Shown in pieces: positions 1-10,327 of a stretch of 35,579 nucleotides of DNA. Location of the stretch: positions 1 through 35,579 of the forward strand of contig NZ_MCRJ01000028.1 in NCBI RefSeq assembly GCF_001720135.1, given 5' to 3'. Source of the stretch: Methylobrevis pamukkalensis. GTDB taxonomy: Bacteria > Pseudomonadota > Alphaproteobacteria > Rhizobiales > Pleomorphomonadaceae. Below the pieces are notes generated by a model that worked only from the letters and a program-made list of their open reading frames with translations, had not been told where the DNA came from and searched no databases. A program made the translations under genes and the position numbers. Numbering within the stretch: position 1 is the stretch's first letter; every line of letters starts with the position of its first letter.

Positions 1-355
1 CTATGCACCTTTTGCAGGGGCGGGCACGAAGGTGCAAAGCCATGAGGATATGACGAATTTTGGTGCGACGGCGGCGGCTGCCTTCTTTTTGGGCTGTGAA
101 CTGTCGGGGGTTTCGCACGATCGGCCGGGCCTCGCGCACGAGCGGGGCGGGTGGATCCGGCGTCGATCCGGGGCGCGGGCCTTGAGTTTTTCACGGTGAT
201 GCGCTTTCTGTGGCGTGGCTTCGCCGATCCTGTCCGGTGCACGCTTCCGGTGGTTCGCCGGCTTCGCGATCGCTGCGGAGCAGGGCGGATCGCAGCGGGC
301 GAACCGACGGACGACCCTCGCCATGCCCGCCCGATGACCAAAAAAGGCCTCGCCG
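1..355. other. Non-coding stretch ahead of proS
   Basis: No gene can be supported here. Short open frames exist on both strands, but they have no recognisable domain, no ribosome-binding site and a composition typical of GC-rich chance frames. The only structure noted is an 8-bp inverted repeat at 4-11 and 29-36 with a 17-base loop and no T-tract. The purine-rich stretch just before 356 (around 338-347) probably serves proS. Confidence 0.5.
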
Positions 356-1671
356 ATGCGCCTGTCGCGCTATTTCCTCCCGATCCTCAAAGAAACGCCG
401 AAGGAAGCCGAGATCGTCTCGCATCGGCTGATGCTGCGCGCCGGCATGATGCGCCAGCAGTCGGCGGGCATCTACTCCTGGCTGCCGCTCGGCCTGAAGG
501 TGCTCGACAAGGTCGGCCGCATCGTGCGCGAGGAGCAGAACCGGTCCGGCGCGATCGAGATCCTGATGCCGACCATCCAGTCGGCGGACCTGTGGCGTGA
601 AAGCGGGCGCTACGACGATTACGGCAAGGAAATGCTGCGCATCACCGATCGCCACGAGCGCGAGATGCTGTTCGGGCCCACCAACGAGGAGATGATTACC
701 GACATCTTTCGGTCCTACGTGCGCTCCTACCGCGACCTGCCGCGCAACCTCTACCATATCCAGTGGAAGTTCCGCGACGAGGTCCGCCCGCGCTTCGGCG
801 TGATGCGCGGCCGCGAGTTCCTGATGAAGGACGCCTATTCCTTCGACGTCGACCAGGAAGGCGCACGCCGGGCCTACAACCGGATGTTCGTCGCCTATCT
901 GCGCACCTTCGAGCGCCTCGGCCTCAAGGCGATCCCGATGAAGGCCGACTCCGGCCCGATCGGCGGCGACATGACCCACGAGTTCATCGTGCTCGCCTCG
1001 ACCGGCGAAAGCGCCGTCTTCCTCGATCGCGAGCTGCTCGAAACCCCGGTCCCCGGCGCCGACGTCGATTTCGAGTCGGATCTGTCGCCGATCGTCGCCG
1101 ACTGGACCGCGAAATACGCGGCCACCGAGGAGATGCACGACGAGGCGGCCTTCGCCGAGCTTCCCGCCAACCGGCAGGTGACGCGCGCGGCATCGAGGTC
1201 GGCCACATCTTCTATTTCGGCACCAAGTATTCCGAGCCGATGGGCGCGAAGGTCGCCGGCCCCGACGGCGTCGAGCGCCCGGTGCACATGGGCTCCTACG
1301 GCATCGGCGTGTCGCGCCTCGTCGCGGCCCTGATCGAGGCCGGACACGACGACGCCGGCATCGTCTGGCCGGAGTCTGTCGCCCCCTTCGACGTCGGCCT
1401 CATCAATCTCAAGGCCGGCGATGCGGCCGTGGATCTGGCCTGCGAGAACATCCTCGCCCGCCTCGAGGCGGCCGGCCGCGACGTGCTCTATGACGACACC
1501 GACGGCCGGGCAGGGGCCAAGTTCGCCACCATGGACCTGATCGGCCTGCCCTGGCAGCTGATCGTCGGGCCGAAGGGCCTGGCCGACGGCGTCGTCGAGC
1601 TGAAGCGGCGCGCCACCGGCGAGCGCGAGACGCTGTCCCTCGAATCGGCGCTGGCACGGCTCGCGGGCTGA
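356..1671 (+). CDS. proS: Prolyl-tRNA synthetase ProS (frameshifted in this sequence)
   Basis: Charges tRNA-Pro with proline in the cytoplasm. The start at 356 gives [13 protein letters not shown], the usual N-terminus of the short alphaproteobacterial form. Visible class II synthetase signatures are TNEE (about residues 109-112), the motif 2 region [17 protein letters not shown] (about 139-155), and after the break the motif 3 region [19 protein letters not shown]. The C-terminal anticodon-binding domain follows and ends at 1671. The frame slips by -1 near 1181-1190, in the tract gacgcgcgcggc: residues up to about 275 lie in one frame, and [15 protein letters not shown] onward in the next. 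Restoring one base gives about 438 residues, the normal size for the short ProS. The gene is essential and carries all its motifs, so a sequence error is more likely than a true pseudogene. It is followed by lolC about 200 bases downstream. Confidence 0.93.
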
Positions 1672-1868
1672 GGCATTGCGGCTCCCGCGACGGTGGCGAG
1701 GGAATTCGGTGGGCAATCGGACGGCTTCGGCAGCAACGGCTTGTGCTGCCGGAGTTCCGCCGCTTTTCTCGGAGAAGCACCCGGCATGATACGATTCCCA
1801 TCGTTGGCGATTCTCCCGAAATTGACCAGAAAGACGGCGCCCCGATCCGCGCCGGAACGGATCCGCAC

Positions 1869-3132
1869 ATGAAGACCTTGCCGTCGTTCAGGCTGTTCGA
1901 GCCTTTCGAGTGGATGCTGGCCGGACGCTATCTGCGCTCGCGCCGCGAGGAAGCCTTCATTTCGGTGATCGCGGGCTTTTCCTTCCTCGGCATCATGCTG
2001 GGCGTTGCCACGCTGATCATCGTCATGGCGGTCATGAACGGCTTCCGCGGCCAGCTGCTCGACAAGATCCTCGGCATCAACGGCCATGTGGTGGTCCAGC
2101 CGATCGACACCCCTTTCACCGACTACACCGAGGTGGCCCGGCGCATCGCCGAGGTGAAGGGCGTGCGCCTGGCGATGCCCTTCGTGGAGGGCCAGGTGCT
2201 CGCCTCCGGCCCGTCCGGCGCCTTCGGCACGCTGGTGCGCGGCGTCACCGCCATGGATCTGGAGAACATTCCCCTGATCGCCGGCACTCTCCGCCAGGGC
2301 ACGCTCGACGGCTTCGATTCGGGCACCGGCATCGCCATCGGCGTGCGCCTCGCGCAGAATCTCGGCGTCGCGGTCGGTGACCGGGTGACGCTGGTCAGCC
2401 CCAAGGGCACCGTCACCGCGCTCGGCACCACGCCGCGGGTGAAGGCCTACGAGGTCTCGTCGATCTACGAGATCGGCATGTCGGAATATGACTCCACCTT
2501 CGTCTTCATGCCGATCGAGGAGGCGCAGCGCTATTTCAGCCTCGACGGGGTGGCGAGCGCGATCGACGTGTTCCTCGACGATCCCGACATGGTCGGCGGT
2601 CTGCGCGACAGCATCGGCACCGCAGCCGGGCGGCCGAACGTCTCTCCGACTGGCGACAGCGCAACGTCACCTTCTTTTCCGCGCTCGAGGTGGAGCGCAA
2701 CGTGATGTTCATGATCCTGACGATGATCGTGCTGGTGGCCGCCCTCAACATCATCTCGGGCCTGACCATGCTCGTGAAGGACAAGGGCCACGACATCGCG
2801 ATCCTGCGCACCATGGGCGCGACCCGCGGCTCGATCCTGCGCATCTTCCTGATCACCGGCGCCAGCATCGGCGTCGTCGGCACCCTGGCCGGCTTCCTGC
2901 TCGGCATGGTGGTCTGCCTCAACATCGAATCGATCCGGCAGTTCGTCTCCTGGCTGACGCGCACGGAGATCTTCTCGCCAGAGCTCTACTATCTCAGCCA
3001 GCTTCCGGCCGAGATCCAGGTCGGCGAGACCGTCACCGTGCTGCTGATGGCGCTGGGGCTGTCCTTCCTCGCCACCGTCTATCCCGCCTGGCGCGCCGCG
3101 CGGCTCGATCCGGTCGAAGCCCTGAGGTACGA

Positions 3133-3136
<4 letters not shown>
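1869..3136 (+). CDS. lolC: Lipoprotein-releasing ABC transporter permease LolC/E (frameshifted in this sequence)
   Basis: Inner-membrane permease that, with the ATPase LolD, extracts lipoproteins for transfer to LolA and the outer membrane. The start at 1869 ([20 protein letters not shown]) matches the family. An upstream ATG at 1743 in the same frame would add 42 unconserved residues. A first membrane segment lies at about residues 30-55, then a periplasmic MacB-like domain. The FtsX-type C-terminal part has three further membrane segments, from [17 protein letters not shown] onward. The reading frame slips by -1 at about 2636-2647: [18 protein letters not shown] is read only in the second frame. 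The repaired length is about 422 residues, normal for the family. The stop overlaps the lolD start (ATGA at 3133). Alphaproteobacteria often have a single LolC/E-type permease, so one copy here is not a gap. Confidence 0.9.
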
Positions 3137-3861
<725 letters not shown>

Positions 3862-4012
3862 GCTTAGGGCGGGCCCCCACCGGACGGTGCTGGCCGGATG
3901 ACTGAACGGGGCGGCGCGGCGCGCCGTCCCGCAAACGGCCCATGACAGTCCGACGGCTCTTTCCCTGCCCGACCTCCGACTTGCGACTCTTGAAAACGGC
4001 TCTTGACGAGGA

Positions 4013-4052
4013 GAACGGAATGGCAACATAGTGACAAGAACAAAACGGGAAT
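4013..4052 (+). promoter_or_regulatory. Candidate tandem LexA-like boxes
   Basis: Two near matches to the alphaproteobacterial LexA operator GAAC-N7-GAAC lie in the same orientation. GAAC-N7-CAAC is at 4013-4027 and GAAC-N7-GAAT at 4038-4052, each with one half-site base off consensus. A weak -35-like TTGACG lies just upstream at 4003-4008. The sites sit 15-54 bases ahead of the start at 4067. The genuine lexA operator in this window (29961-29975) shows that this operator class is used. With one mismatch each, chance matches cannot be excluded. Confidence 0.35.
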
Positions 4053-4066
4053 ACGAGGAGGCGTTC

Positions 4067-4408
4067 ATGTTCCCCGCACCGCTCTGCACCCCCGGCGTTC
4101 GCAACCGCACTCATGCCCGTGGCACCTTGGTTCGTGACACCCTGGCCCGCGACACGCTCGCGCGAATCGGCGAGATCCACGCCCGCCGCGGCCGGGTCGG
4201 CGATCTCGACGAGCGCTGCCGGCATCTGCTGATCGCGGTTGCCCGCCGTGACGGCCGGATCGGCCGCGCGGTGCCGGTCGCCGATTTCGTGGAGCCGCTG
4301 CACCGGGTCGCCGCCCGCCATGTGGCGAACTCCCGTCTGGTGCGGGACGTGGCCGGCCTCTCGGCGCTGGTCGTGTTCTCGACGATGCTGGCACTCGTCG
4401 CCGCCTGA
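4067..4408 (+). CDS. Small hypothetical protein with C-terminal membrane segment
   Basis: I do not recognise this protein. It has 113 residues from the ATG at 4067, which is preceded by a good ribosome-binding site (gaggag, 4055-4060). An upstream GTG at 4031 in frame would add 12 residues but overlaps the candidate operator. The N-terminal half is rich in arginine and contains a short internal repeat (VRDTLARDTLARI). The middle is a basic amphipathic stretch, and the last 19 residues or so (VAGLSALVVFSTMLALVAA) form a single hydrophobic segment, so it is probably a tail-anchored inner-membrane protein. It lies between lolD and dnaE1 on the same strand. Its function is unknown. The LexA-like sites upstream make an SOS-linked role possible, but this is inference only. 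Confidence 0.6.
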   Translation: MFPAPLCTPGVRNRTHARGTLVRDTLARDTLARIGEIHARRGRVGDLDERCRHLLIAVARRDGRIGRAVPVADFVEPLHRVAARHVANSRLVRDVAGLSALVVFSTMLALVAA

Positions 4409-4525
4409 CGGGTCTTTTCCACAGCGGTGGCCGCCAGCCGGCCGATCGGTGGTTGAGGTGCCGGACCGTTTGCGGTCATGTCTCCGGGAAGGGCGTCCGG
4501 TGCGGGCGCGAAAGGGCGGACGGCC

Positions 4526-7500
4526 ATGGCGGATCTCGACTACGTGCATCTTCGGGTGCACTCGGCCTACTCGCTGCTGGAAGGCGCGCTGCCGCTCGGC
4601 AAGATCGTCGATCTCGCCACCAAGGACCGGCAGCCGGCCGTGGGCGTCATCGACCGCGGCAACCTGTTCGGCGCCCTGGAATTTTCCGAGAAGGCCGCCG
4701 GTGCCGGATTGCAGCCGATCGTCGGCTGCGAGATCGCCATCGACTTTGCCGACGAGGCACTCGATCCGCGCCGCCCCAACGCCGGCCCGAATCTCTATTC
4801 GCTGGTCCTGATCGCCGCGACCGCGCGCGGCTTCGACAATCTCGTGACCCTCGTCAGCCGCTCCTACATGGAGACCGAGCCCGGCGCGCTCGCCCATCTT
4901 CCCTTCACGGCCCTCGAAGGCATGACGGACGGCATCATCCTGCTCACCGGCGGCCCGAGCGGGCCGATCGACCGGGCCATCGTCGGCGGCCACCGGGTGC
5001 TGGCGGACCAGCGGCTCGAACGCCTGTACGCCCTGTTCGGCGACCGGCTCTATGTCGAGCTCCAGCGTCACGGCACCGAAGCCGAGCGCCTCGCCGAATC
5101 GGGCCTGCTCGATCTCGCCTATGCGCGCGGCCTGCCGATCGTCGCCACCAACGAGTGCTTCTTTCCCGATCGCGACGCCTTCGAGGCCCACGACGCGCTG
5201 ATCGCCATCGCCGAGGGCCGGGTGATGGCCGACGACAACCGGCGCCGGCTGACGCCCGAACACTATTTCAAGACAAGGGCCGAGATGGTCGCCACCTTCC
5301 GCGACCTGCCGGAGGCGCTCGACAACACCGTCGAGATCGCGCGGCGCTGCAACGTCCGTCCGAAGAAGCGCAAGCCGATCCTGCCGCGCTTTGCCGGCGG
5401 CGATGTCGCCGACGTCGGCGAGGCGGAACGGGTGGAGGCGCTGGAACTCGAACGCCAGGCCCGCGAGGGTCTTGCGCTCCGGCTGGCGCGCCATGGCACC
5501 GCCCCCGGCCTCGGCGAGGACGAGTACCGCGCCCGGCTCGAGTTCGAGCTGTCGATCATCTCGGGGATGAAGTTTCCCGGCTACTTCCTGATCGTTGCCG
5601 ACTTCATCAAGTGGGCCAAGGGGCAGGGCATTCCGGTCGGTCCGGGGCGCGGGTCCGGCGCCGGGTCGCTCGTCGCCTGGGCGCTGACCATCACCGACCT
5701 CGACCCGATGCGCTTTGCCCTGCTGTTCGAGCGCTTCCTCAATCCCGAACGCGTCTCGATGCCGGACTTCGACATCGACTTCTGCCAGGACCGCCGCGAC
5801 GAGGTGATCCGCTACGTGCAGGAGAAATACGGCCGCGAGCAGGTGGCGCAGATCATCACCTTCGGCACGCTGCAGGCCCGCGCCGTGCTGCGCGACGTCG
5901 GCCGCGTGCTGCAGATGCCCTACGGCCAGGTCGACCGGCTGTGCAAGCTGGTGCCCCAGAACCCGGCCAATCCGGTGACGCTCGCCCAGGCGATCACCGA
6001 CGAACCGCGCCTGCGCGAGGCGCGGCGCGACGAGGAGATCGTCGACCGTCTGCTCGACATGGCGTTGAAGCTCGAAGGCCTCTACCGCCACGCCTCGACC
6101 CACGCCGCCGGCATCGTCATCGGCGACCGGCCGCTCGACCAGCTGGTGCCGCTCTACCGCGATCCGCGCTCCGACATGCCGGTCACCCAGTACAACATGA
6201 AATGGGTGGAGAGCGCCGGCCTCGTGAAGTTCGACTTCCTCGGCCTGAAGACACTGACCGTGCTGCAGAAGGCGGTCGATCTCATCGCCCGGCGCGGGGT
6301 GAACGTCGACCTTTCCGCCTTGCCACTCGACGATCCGCCCACCTATGCGATGCTCCAGCGCGGCGAGACCGTCGGCGTGTTCCAGCTGGAAAGCATGGGC
6401 ATGCGCAAGGCGATCGCCGACATCAAGCCGGACCGCTTCGAGGACATCATCGCCCTCGTCGCGCTCTACCGGCCGGGTCCGATGGCCAACATCCCGGTCT
6501 ACGGCGCGCGCAAACACGGCCACGAGGTTCCCGACTACATCCACCCGCTGCTGGAGCCGGTGCTCAAAGAGACCTACGGCATCATCGTCTACCAGGAACA
6601 GGTGATGCAGATCGCGCAGATCCTGTCCGGCTATTCGCTCGGCGAAGCGGACATGCTGCGCCGGGCCATGGGCAAGAAGATCAAGTCGGAGATGGACGAC
6701 CAGCGCGCGCGCTTCGTCGAGGGCGCGCTGCGGGCCGGGCTCGACAAGGCCCAGTCCGACACGATCTTCGACCTGCTCGCCAAGTTCGCGGACTACGGCT
6801 TCAACAAGTCGCACGCGGCCGCCTATGCGCTGGTCGCCTACCAGACCGCCTATCTGAAGGCCAACCATCCGGTCGAGTTCATGGCGGCGTCGATGACGCT
6901 CGACATGGGCAACACCGACAAGCTCAACGACTTCCGCCGCGAGGCGATCCGGCTCGGCATCGAGGTGATGCCGCCGTCGATCAACCGCTCGGACGTCGAG
7001 TTCGAGGTGAAGGACGGGCGCATCCTCTATGCACTCGCCGCGATCAAGGGCGTCGGGCGCCAGGCGGTCGAGCATCTGGTCGAGGTGCGCGGCGGGCGCG
7101 CCTTTGCCGACCTGTCCGACTTTGCGACCCGCATCCAGCCGAAGGCGCTCAACAAGCGGATGATGGAGAGCCTCGTTGCCGCCGGTGCCTTCGACGGGAT
7201 CGAGAGCAACCGGGCGCGCATGTTCGAGGGCATCGAGAAGGTGCTGGGCGCAGCTGCGCATCGCGCCGACCGGGCGGCGAGCGGCCAGGACGAGCTGTTC
7301 GGCGGCGCGGCCGAGGTCGAGCCGGTGCGTCTGCCGGTGGTCGCCGCGTGGCTTCCCGAGGAGCAGCTGCAGCGCGAGCATGCCGCGATCGGCTTCTATC
7401 TCTCGGCCCATCCGCTCGACGCCTATGCCGCGCTGCTCGGCCGGCTGCGGGTGCAGACCTGGGCCGAGTTCTCGGTGGCGGTCAAGCGCGGGGCGGCGGC

Positions 7501-7975
7501 GGGACGGCTGGCGGGCACCATCGTCGGCCGGCAGGAGCGCAAGACCAAGTCCGGCAACAAGATGGGCATCCTCGCCGTCTCCGATCCGTCGGGCCAGTAC
7601 GAGGCGGTGATCTTTTCGGAAGGCCTCAACCATTACCGGGAGATGCTCGAGCCCGGCCGGTCGCTGATCCTGCTGGTCGGCGCCGAGGACCGGCCGGAGG
7701 GCATCAGCGTGCGGATCGACAGCGTCGAGCCGCTCGACGAGGCCGCCGCCAAGCTGCAGCACAAGCTGCGCGTCTTCCTGCGCAGCGTCGAGCCGGTGGA
7801 CAGCATCCACCGCCAGCTCGTGCCGGCCGGCGACGGCGACGTCTCGCTGATCGTGCTCGCCGACGAGGGGCGCCGCGAGGTGGAGGTGAAGCTGCCCGGC
7901 AGCTACCGCGTCTCGCCGCAGCTTGCCGGCGCGCTGAAGGCGATTCCCGGCGTGGTCGACGTCGAGCTCGCCTGA
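4526..7975 (+). CDS. dnaE: DNA polymerase III subunit alpha DnaE1
   Basis: Catalytic subunit of the replicative polymerase. The start at 4526 (MADLDYVHLRVHSAYSLLEG) is preceded by aaagggcgga; an in-frame ATG at 4478 adds 16 unconserved residues. The product has 1149 residues, the size of the replicative DnaE1 and longer than the error-prone DnaE2 (about 1050-1100). The N-terminal PHP domain covers roughly residues 5-280. The polymerase core carries the catalytic aspartates in MPDFDIDFCQD (about residues 412-422) and the family motif PGRGSGAGSLVAW. Helix-hairpin-helix and OB-fold regions lie in the last third (GRLAGTIVGRQERKTKSGNK). The gene is intact despite being the longest in the window, which is notable given the breaks elsewhere. 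A dnaE2 assignment is further disfavoured by the lack of imuA and imuB. Confidence 0.95.
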   Translation: MADLDYVHLRVHSAYSLLEGALPLGKIVDLATKDRQPAVGVIDRGNLFGALEFSEKAAGAGLQPIVGCEIAIDFADEALDPRRPNAGPNLYSLVLIAATARGFDNLVTLVSRSYMETEPGALAHLPFTALEGMTDGIILLTGGPSGPIDRAIVGGHRVLADQRLERLYALFGDRLYVELQRHGTEAERLAESGLLDLAYARGLPIVATNECFFPDRDAFEAHDALIAIAEGRVMADDNRRRLTPEHYFKTRAEMVATFRDLPEALDNTVEIARRCNVRPKKRKPILPRFAGGDVADVGEAERVEALELERQAREGLALRLARHGTAPGLGEDEYRARLEFELSIISGMKFPGYFLIVADFIKWAKGQGIPVGPGRGSGAGSLVAWALTITDLDPMRFALLFERFLNPERVSMPDFDIDFCQDRRDEVIRYVQEKYGREQVAQIITFGTLQARAVLRDVGRVLQMPYGQVDRLCKLVPQNPANPVTLAQAITDEPRLREARRDEEIVDRLLDMALKLEGLYRHASTHAAGIVIGDRPLDQLVPLYRDPRSDMPVTQYNMKWVESAGLVKFDFLGLKTLTVLQKAVDLIARRGVNVDLSALPLDDPPTYAMLQRGETVGVFQLESMGMRKAIADIKPDRFEDIIALVALYRPGPMANIPVYGARKHGHEVPDYIHPLLEPVLKETYGIIVYQEQVMQIAQILSGYSLGEADMLRRAMGKKIKSEMDDQRARFVEGALRAGLDKAQSDTIFDLLAKFADYGFNKSHAAAYALVAYQTAYLKANHPVEFMAASMTLDMGNTDKLNDFRREAIRLGIEVMPPSINRSDVEFEVKDGRILYALAAIKGVGRQAVEHLVEVRGGRAFADLSDFATRIQPKALNKRMMESLVAAGAFDGIESNRARMFEGIEKVLGAAAHRADRAASGQDELFGGAAEVEPVRLPVVAAWLPEEQLQREHAAIGFYLSAHPLDAYAALLGRLRVQTWAEFSVAVKRGAAAGRLAGTIVGRQERKTKSGNKMGILAVSDPSGQYEAVIFSEGLNHYREMLEPGRSLILLVGAEDRPEGISVRIDSVEPLDEAAAKLQHKLRVFLRSVEPVDSIHRQLVPAGDGDVSLIVLADEGRREVEVKLPGSYRVSPQLAGALKAIPGVVDVELA

Positions 7976-8124
7976 GCGACGTTGCACGGGATTGGTTGCG
8001 GCAGGCCCCTGTCCTGCGGACGGGGCCGCGCATCGAGGCGGGCCTGCCGGGTGAGTCTCTCAGCTACCGGGGGCGCAGCTGCGTCCCGCACGGCCCGCAT
8101 GCCGGATTTCCGCGGCGCGCGGGG

Positions 8125-8153
8125 TTGCCAAGGCTCCTTCACTGGACTATTAG
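8125..8153 (+). promoter_or_regulatory. Candidate rpsB promoter
   Basis: TTGCCA at 8125-8130 and TATTAG at 8148-8153 are separated by 17 bases, a good fit to a housekeeping sigma factor promoter. It would give a leader of about 105 bases before rpsB. This is the only well-spaced pair I see in the dnaE-rpsB gap. Confidence 0.45.
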
Positions 8154-8263
8154 CACCGCCATCTCACACGCGGGGCCGCGGGTGCGCTTCTGCGCATCCC
8201 ACCGGTGACCGGAACCCAGGTTCCAATCCCCCGCGGCGGATCAACCGGTAAAGGACGACACTG

Positions 8264-9055
8264 ATGGCTATCCCTGATTTCACCATGCGCCAGCTTCTCG
8301 AAGCGGGCATCCACTTCGGTCACCAGACCCACCGCTGGAACCCGAAGATGGCGCCCTTCATCTTCGGCGCGCGCAACAACATCCACATCCTCGACCTCGC
8401 CCAGACCGTGCCGATGCTGCATCAGGCGCTGAAGGCGGTCAGCGACACCGTCGCCCAGGGCGGCCGCGTGCTCATCGTCGGCACCAAGCGCCAGGCGCAG
8501 GAGCCCGTCGCCGACGCCGCCCGCAAGTCGGCCCAGTATTTCGTGAACAGCCGCTGGCTGGGCGGCATGCTGACCAACTGGAAGACGATCTCGATCTCGA
8601 TCCAGCGCCTGCGCAAGCTCGACGAGATGCTGCTCGGCACCCAGGCGACCCAGTTGACCAAGAAGGAACGCCTGAACCTCACCCGCGAGCGTGACAAGCT
8701 CGAGCGTGCCCTCGGCGGCATCAAGGACATGGGCGGCGTTCCGGACCTGATCTTCGTGATCGACACGAACAAGGAAGCCATCGCGATCCAGGAAGCCCGT
8801 CGTCTCGGCATCCCGGTTGCGGCGATCCTCGATTCGAACTGCGATCCGGACGGCATCACCTACCCGGTTCCGGGCAACGACGACGCCGGCCGCGCGCTCG
8901 CGCTCTACTGCGACCTGATCGCCCGCGCCGCCATCGACGGCATCTCGCGCGGCCAGGGCGACTTCGGCGTCGACATCGGCGCCGCCGAGGAACTGCTCGA
9001 GGAGCCGGCGCTGGCCGCCGCTCCCGAGTCCGAGGCGGCTGCCCCGGCCGCCTGA
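8264..9055 (+). CDS. rpsB: 30S ribosomal protein S2
   Basis: Small-subunit ribosomal protein, needed for S1 binding to the ribosome. It has 263 residues starting [20 protein letters not shown], with the family signatures [20 protein letters not shown] near the N-terminus and [19 protein letters not shown] in the middle. The last 25 residues or so are an Ala/Glu-rich tail, a common extension in alphaproteobacteria. A Shine-Dalgarno-like aaagga lies about ten bases upstream. The leader of roughly 100 bases could host the autogenous control by S2 known in other proteobacteria, but I cannot identify that element here. The order rpsB-tsf-pyrH-frr is conserved. Confidence 0.97.
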   Translation: MAIPDFTMRQLLEAGIHFGHQTHRWNPKMAPFIFGARNNIHILDLAQTVPMLHQALKAVSDTVAQGGRVLIVGTKRQAQEPVADAARKSAQYFVNSRWLGGMLTNWKTISISIQRLRKLDEMLLGTQATQLTKKERLNLTRERDKLERALGGIKDMGGVPDLIFVIDTNKEAIAIQEARRLGIPVAAILDSNCDPDGITYPVPGNDDAGRALALYCDLIARAAIDGISRGQGDFGVDIGAAEELLEEPALAAAPESEAAAPAA

Positions 9056-9072
9056 TCGCGGCCCGGTCGGTC

Positions 9073-9094
9073 CGGGGGCGGGTCACCGCCCCCG
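9073..9094 (+). terminator. Strong hairpin between rpsB and tsf (attenuator or partial terminator)
   Basis: A perfect 9-bp GC stem (9073-9081 with 9086-9094) encloses a GTCA tetraloop, starting 18 bases after the rpsB stop. There is no T-run after it, so a full intrinsic terminator is unlikely. It may attenuate readthrough into tsf or protect the rpsB mRNA 3' end. Confidence 0.45.
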
Positions 9095-9296
9095 TGTGCC
9101 GCGCGGCAGCCATGCCGCGCCGGCGCCTCCGTTCCACGGGACGGATCTCCATATTTGTCGCGCGCCGGTGGCCATCGGGCCCCGGGCGCTTGCCCGATTT
9201 TCCGGCAGCCCGCCGTCTCCGTCATCCGCCTGTCGCAATGCGCGGCACCATGGAGGCGGCATTCGATCTGCCGATGACGAAAAGGAACTGGCTCAG

Positions 9297-10229
9297 ATGA
9301 CCATCTCGGCTGCTCAGGTGAAGGACCTCCGCGAGAAGACCGGCGCGGGCATGATGGACTGCAAGAACGCGCTCAAGGAGACCGACGGCGACATCGAAGC
9401 CGCGATCGACTGGCTGCGCGCCAAGGGCCTGTCCAAGGCCGCCAAGAAGGCCGGCCGGGTTGCGGCCGAGGGCCTCGTCGGCGTCGCCGTGTCCGGCACC
9501 AAGGCCGCGGTCGTCGAGGTCAACTCCGAGACCGACTTCGTGGCCCGCAACGAGGCGTTCCAGACCCTCGTGCGCAACGTCGCCGAAGTGGCGGTCAACG
9601 TCGACGGCGACATCGCCGCGGTCGGCGCGGCCGCCTACCCGGGCAAGGGTCATTCGGTCGAGGCCGAGGTCAAGGACCTGGTCGCCACCATCGGCGAGAA
9701 CATGACGCTGCGCCGCGCGCTCGTCCTCGAGGTCGAGCAGGGCGTCGTCGCCCCCTACGTCCACGCGGTGGTCGCCGAGGGCCTCGGCAAGATCGGCGTG
9801 CTGGTCGCGCTCGAATCGGCCGGCAACGCGGACGAACTGATGAAGCTCGGCCGCCAGATCGCCATGCATGTCGCCGCCACCAGCCCGCTCGGCGTCACGC
9901 CGGACGAGATCTCCGAGGACGTGATCGAGCGCGAGCGCGCGATCTTCTCCGAGCAGGCCAGGGAATCGGGCAAGCCGGCCAACATCATCGAGAAGATGGT
10001 CGAGGGCCGCATCCGCAAGTTCTACGAGGAGGTCACCCTCCTCAAGCAGCCCTTCGTGATGGACCCGGACAAGACCGTCGAGGCCGCCGTGAAGGCCGCC
10101 GAGGCCACGGTCGGCGCGCCGATCAAGGTCAAGGCCTTTGCCCGCTTCAATCTCGGCGAGGGCATCGAGAAGGAAGAGACGGACTTTGCCGCCGAGGTCG
10201 CCGCGGCGGCCGGTACCGGCAAGGCCTGA
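9297..10229 (+). CDS. tsf: Elongation factor Ts
   Basis: Guanine-nucleotide exchange factor for EF-Tu. The start at 9297 gives [20 protein letters not shown], with the exact EF-Ts N-terminal pattern ([12 protein letters not shown]). The second signature, [14 protein letters not shown], lies at about residues 76-89. The length of 310 residues is normal. A possible ribosome-binding site, aaaggaa, precedes the start. The gap after rpsB is 241 bases and contains a strong hairpin but no gene. A classic intrinsic terminator follows at 10297-10327, so rpsB-tsf appears to be transcriptionally separated from pyrH-frr. Confidence 0.97.
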   Translation: MTISAAQVKDLREKTGAGMMDCKNALKETDGDIEAAIDWLRAKGLSKAAKKAGRVAAEGLVGVAVSGTKAAVVEVNSETDFVARNEAFQTLVRNVAEVAVNVDGDIAAVGAAAYPGKGHSVEAEVKDLVATIGENMTLRRALVLEVEQGVVAPYVHAVVAEGLGKIGVLVALESAGNADELMKLGRQIAMHVAATSPLGVTPDEISEDVIERERAIFSEQARESGKPANIIEKMVEGRIRKFYEEVTLLKQPFVMDPDKTVEAAVKAAEATVGAPIKVKAFARFNLGEGIEKEETDFAAEVAAAAGTGKA

Positions 10230-10296
10230 TCGTCGGGTCTGGTCCGTCCGGGCCGGGCCCCGGGAGAGGGCGCCTCGCCCTTTCCTCTCCACACGT

Positions 10297-10327
10297 GAAA
10301 AGGCGCCGGCGTGTCCGGCGCCTTTTC
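10297..10327 (+). terminator. Intrinsic terminator after tsf
   Basis: A perfect 13-bp stem (10297-10309 with 10315-10327) has a 5-base loop. The 5' arm begins GAAAA and the 3' arm ends in CTTTTC, giving the T-tract. The symmetric A/T flanks would let it work in both directions, but only the + strand has a gene ending here. Confidence 0.85.

Noticed and set aside
4-36. Inverted repeat at the window start as a terminator or recombination site
   Set aside because: An 8-bp stem with a 17-base loop and no T-tract; no attC or other site architecture.
191-1138. Open frame antisense to proS
   Set aside because: Mirror frame of proS with a compositional bias typical of shadows.
4526-7975. Error-prone DnaE2 of the ImuA-ImuB-DnaE2 mutasome
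   Set aside because: The length and N-terminus fit DnaE1, and no imuA or imuB is adjacent; the small upstream gene is not ImuA- or ImuB-like.
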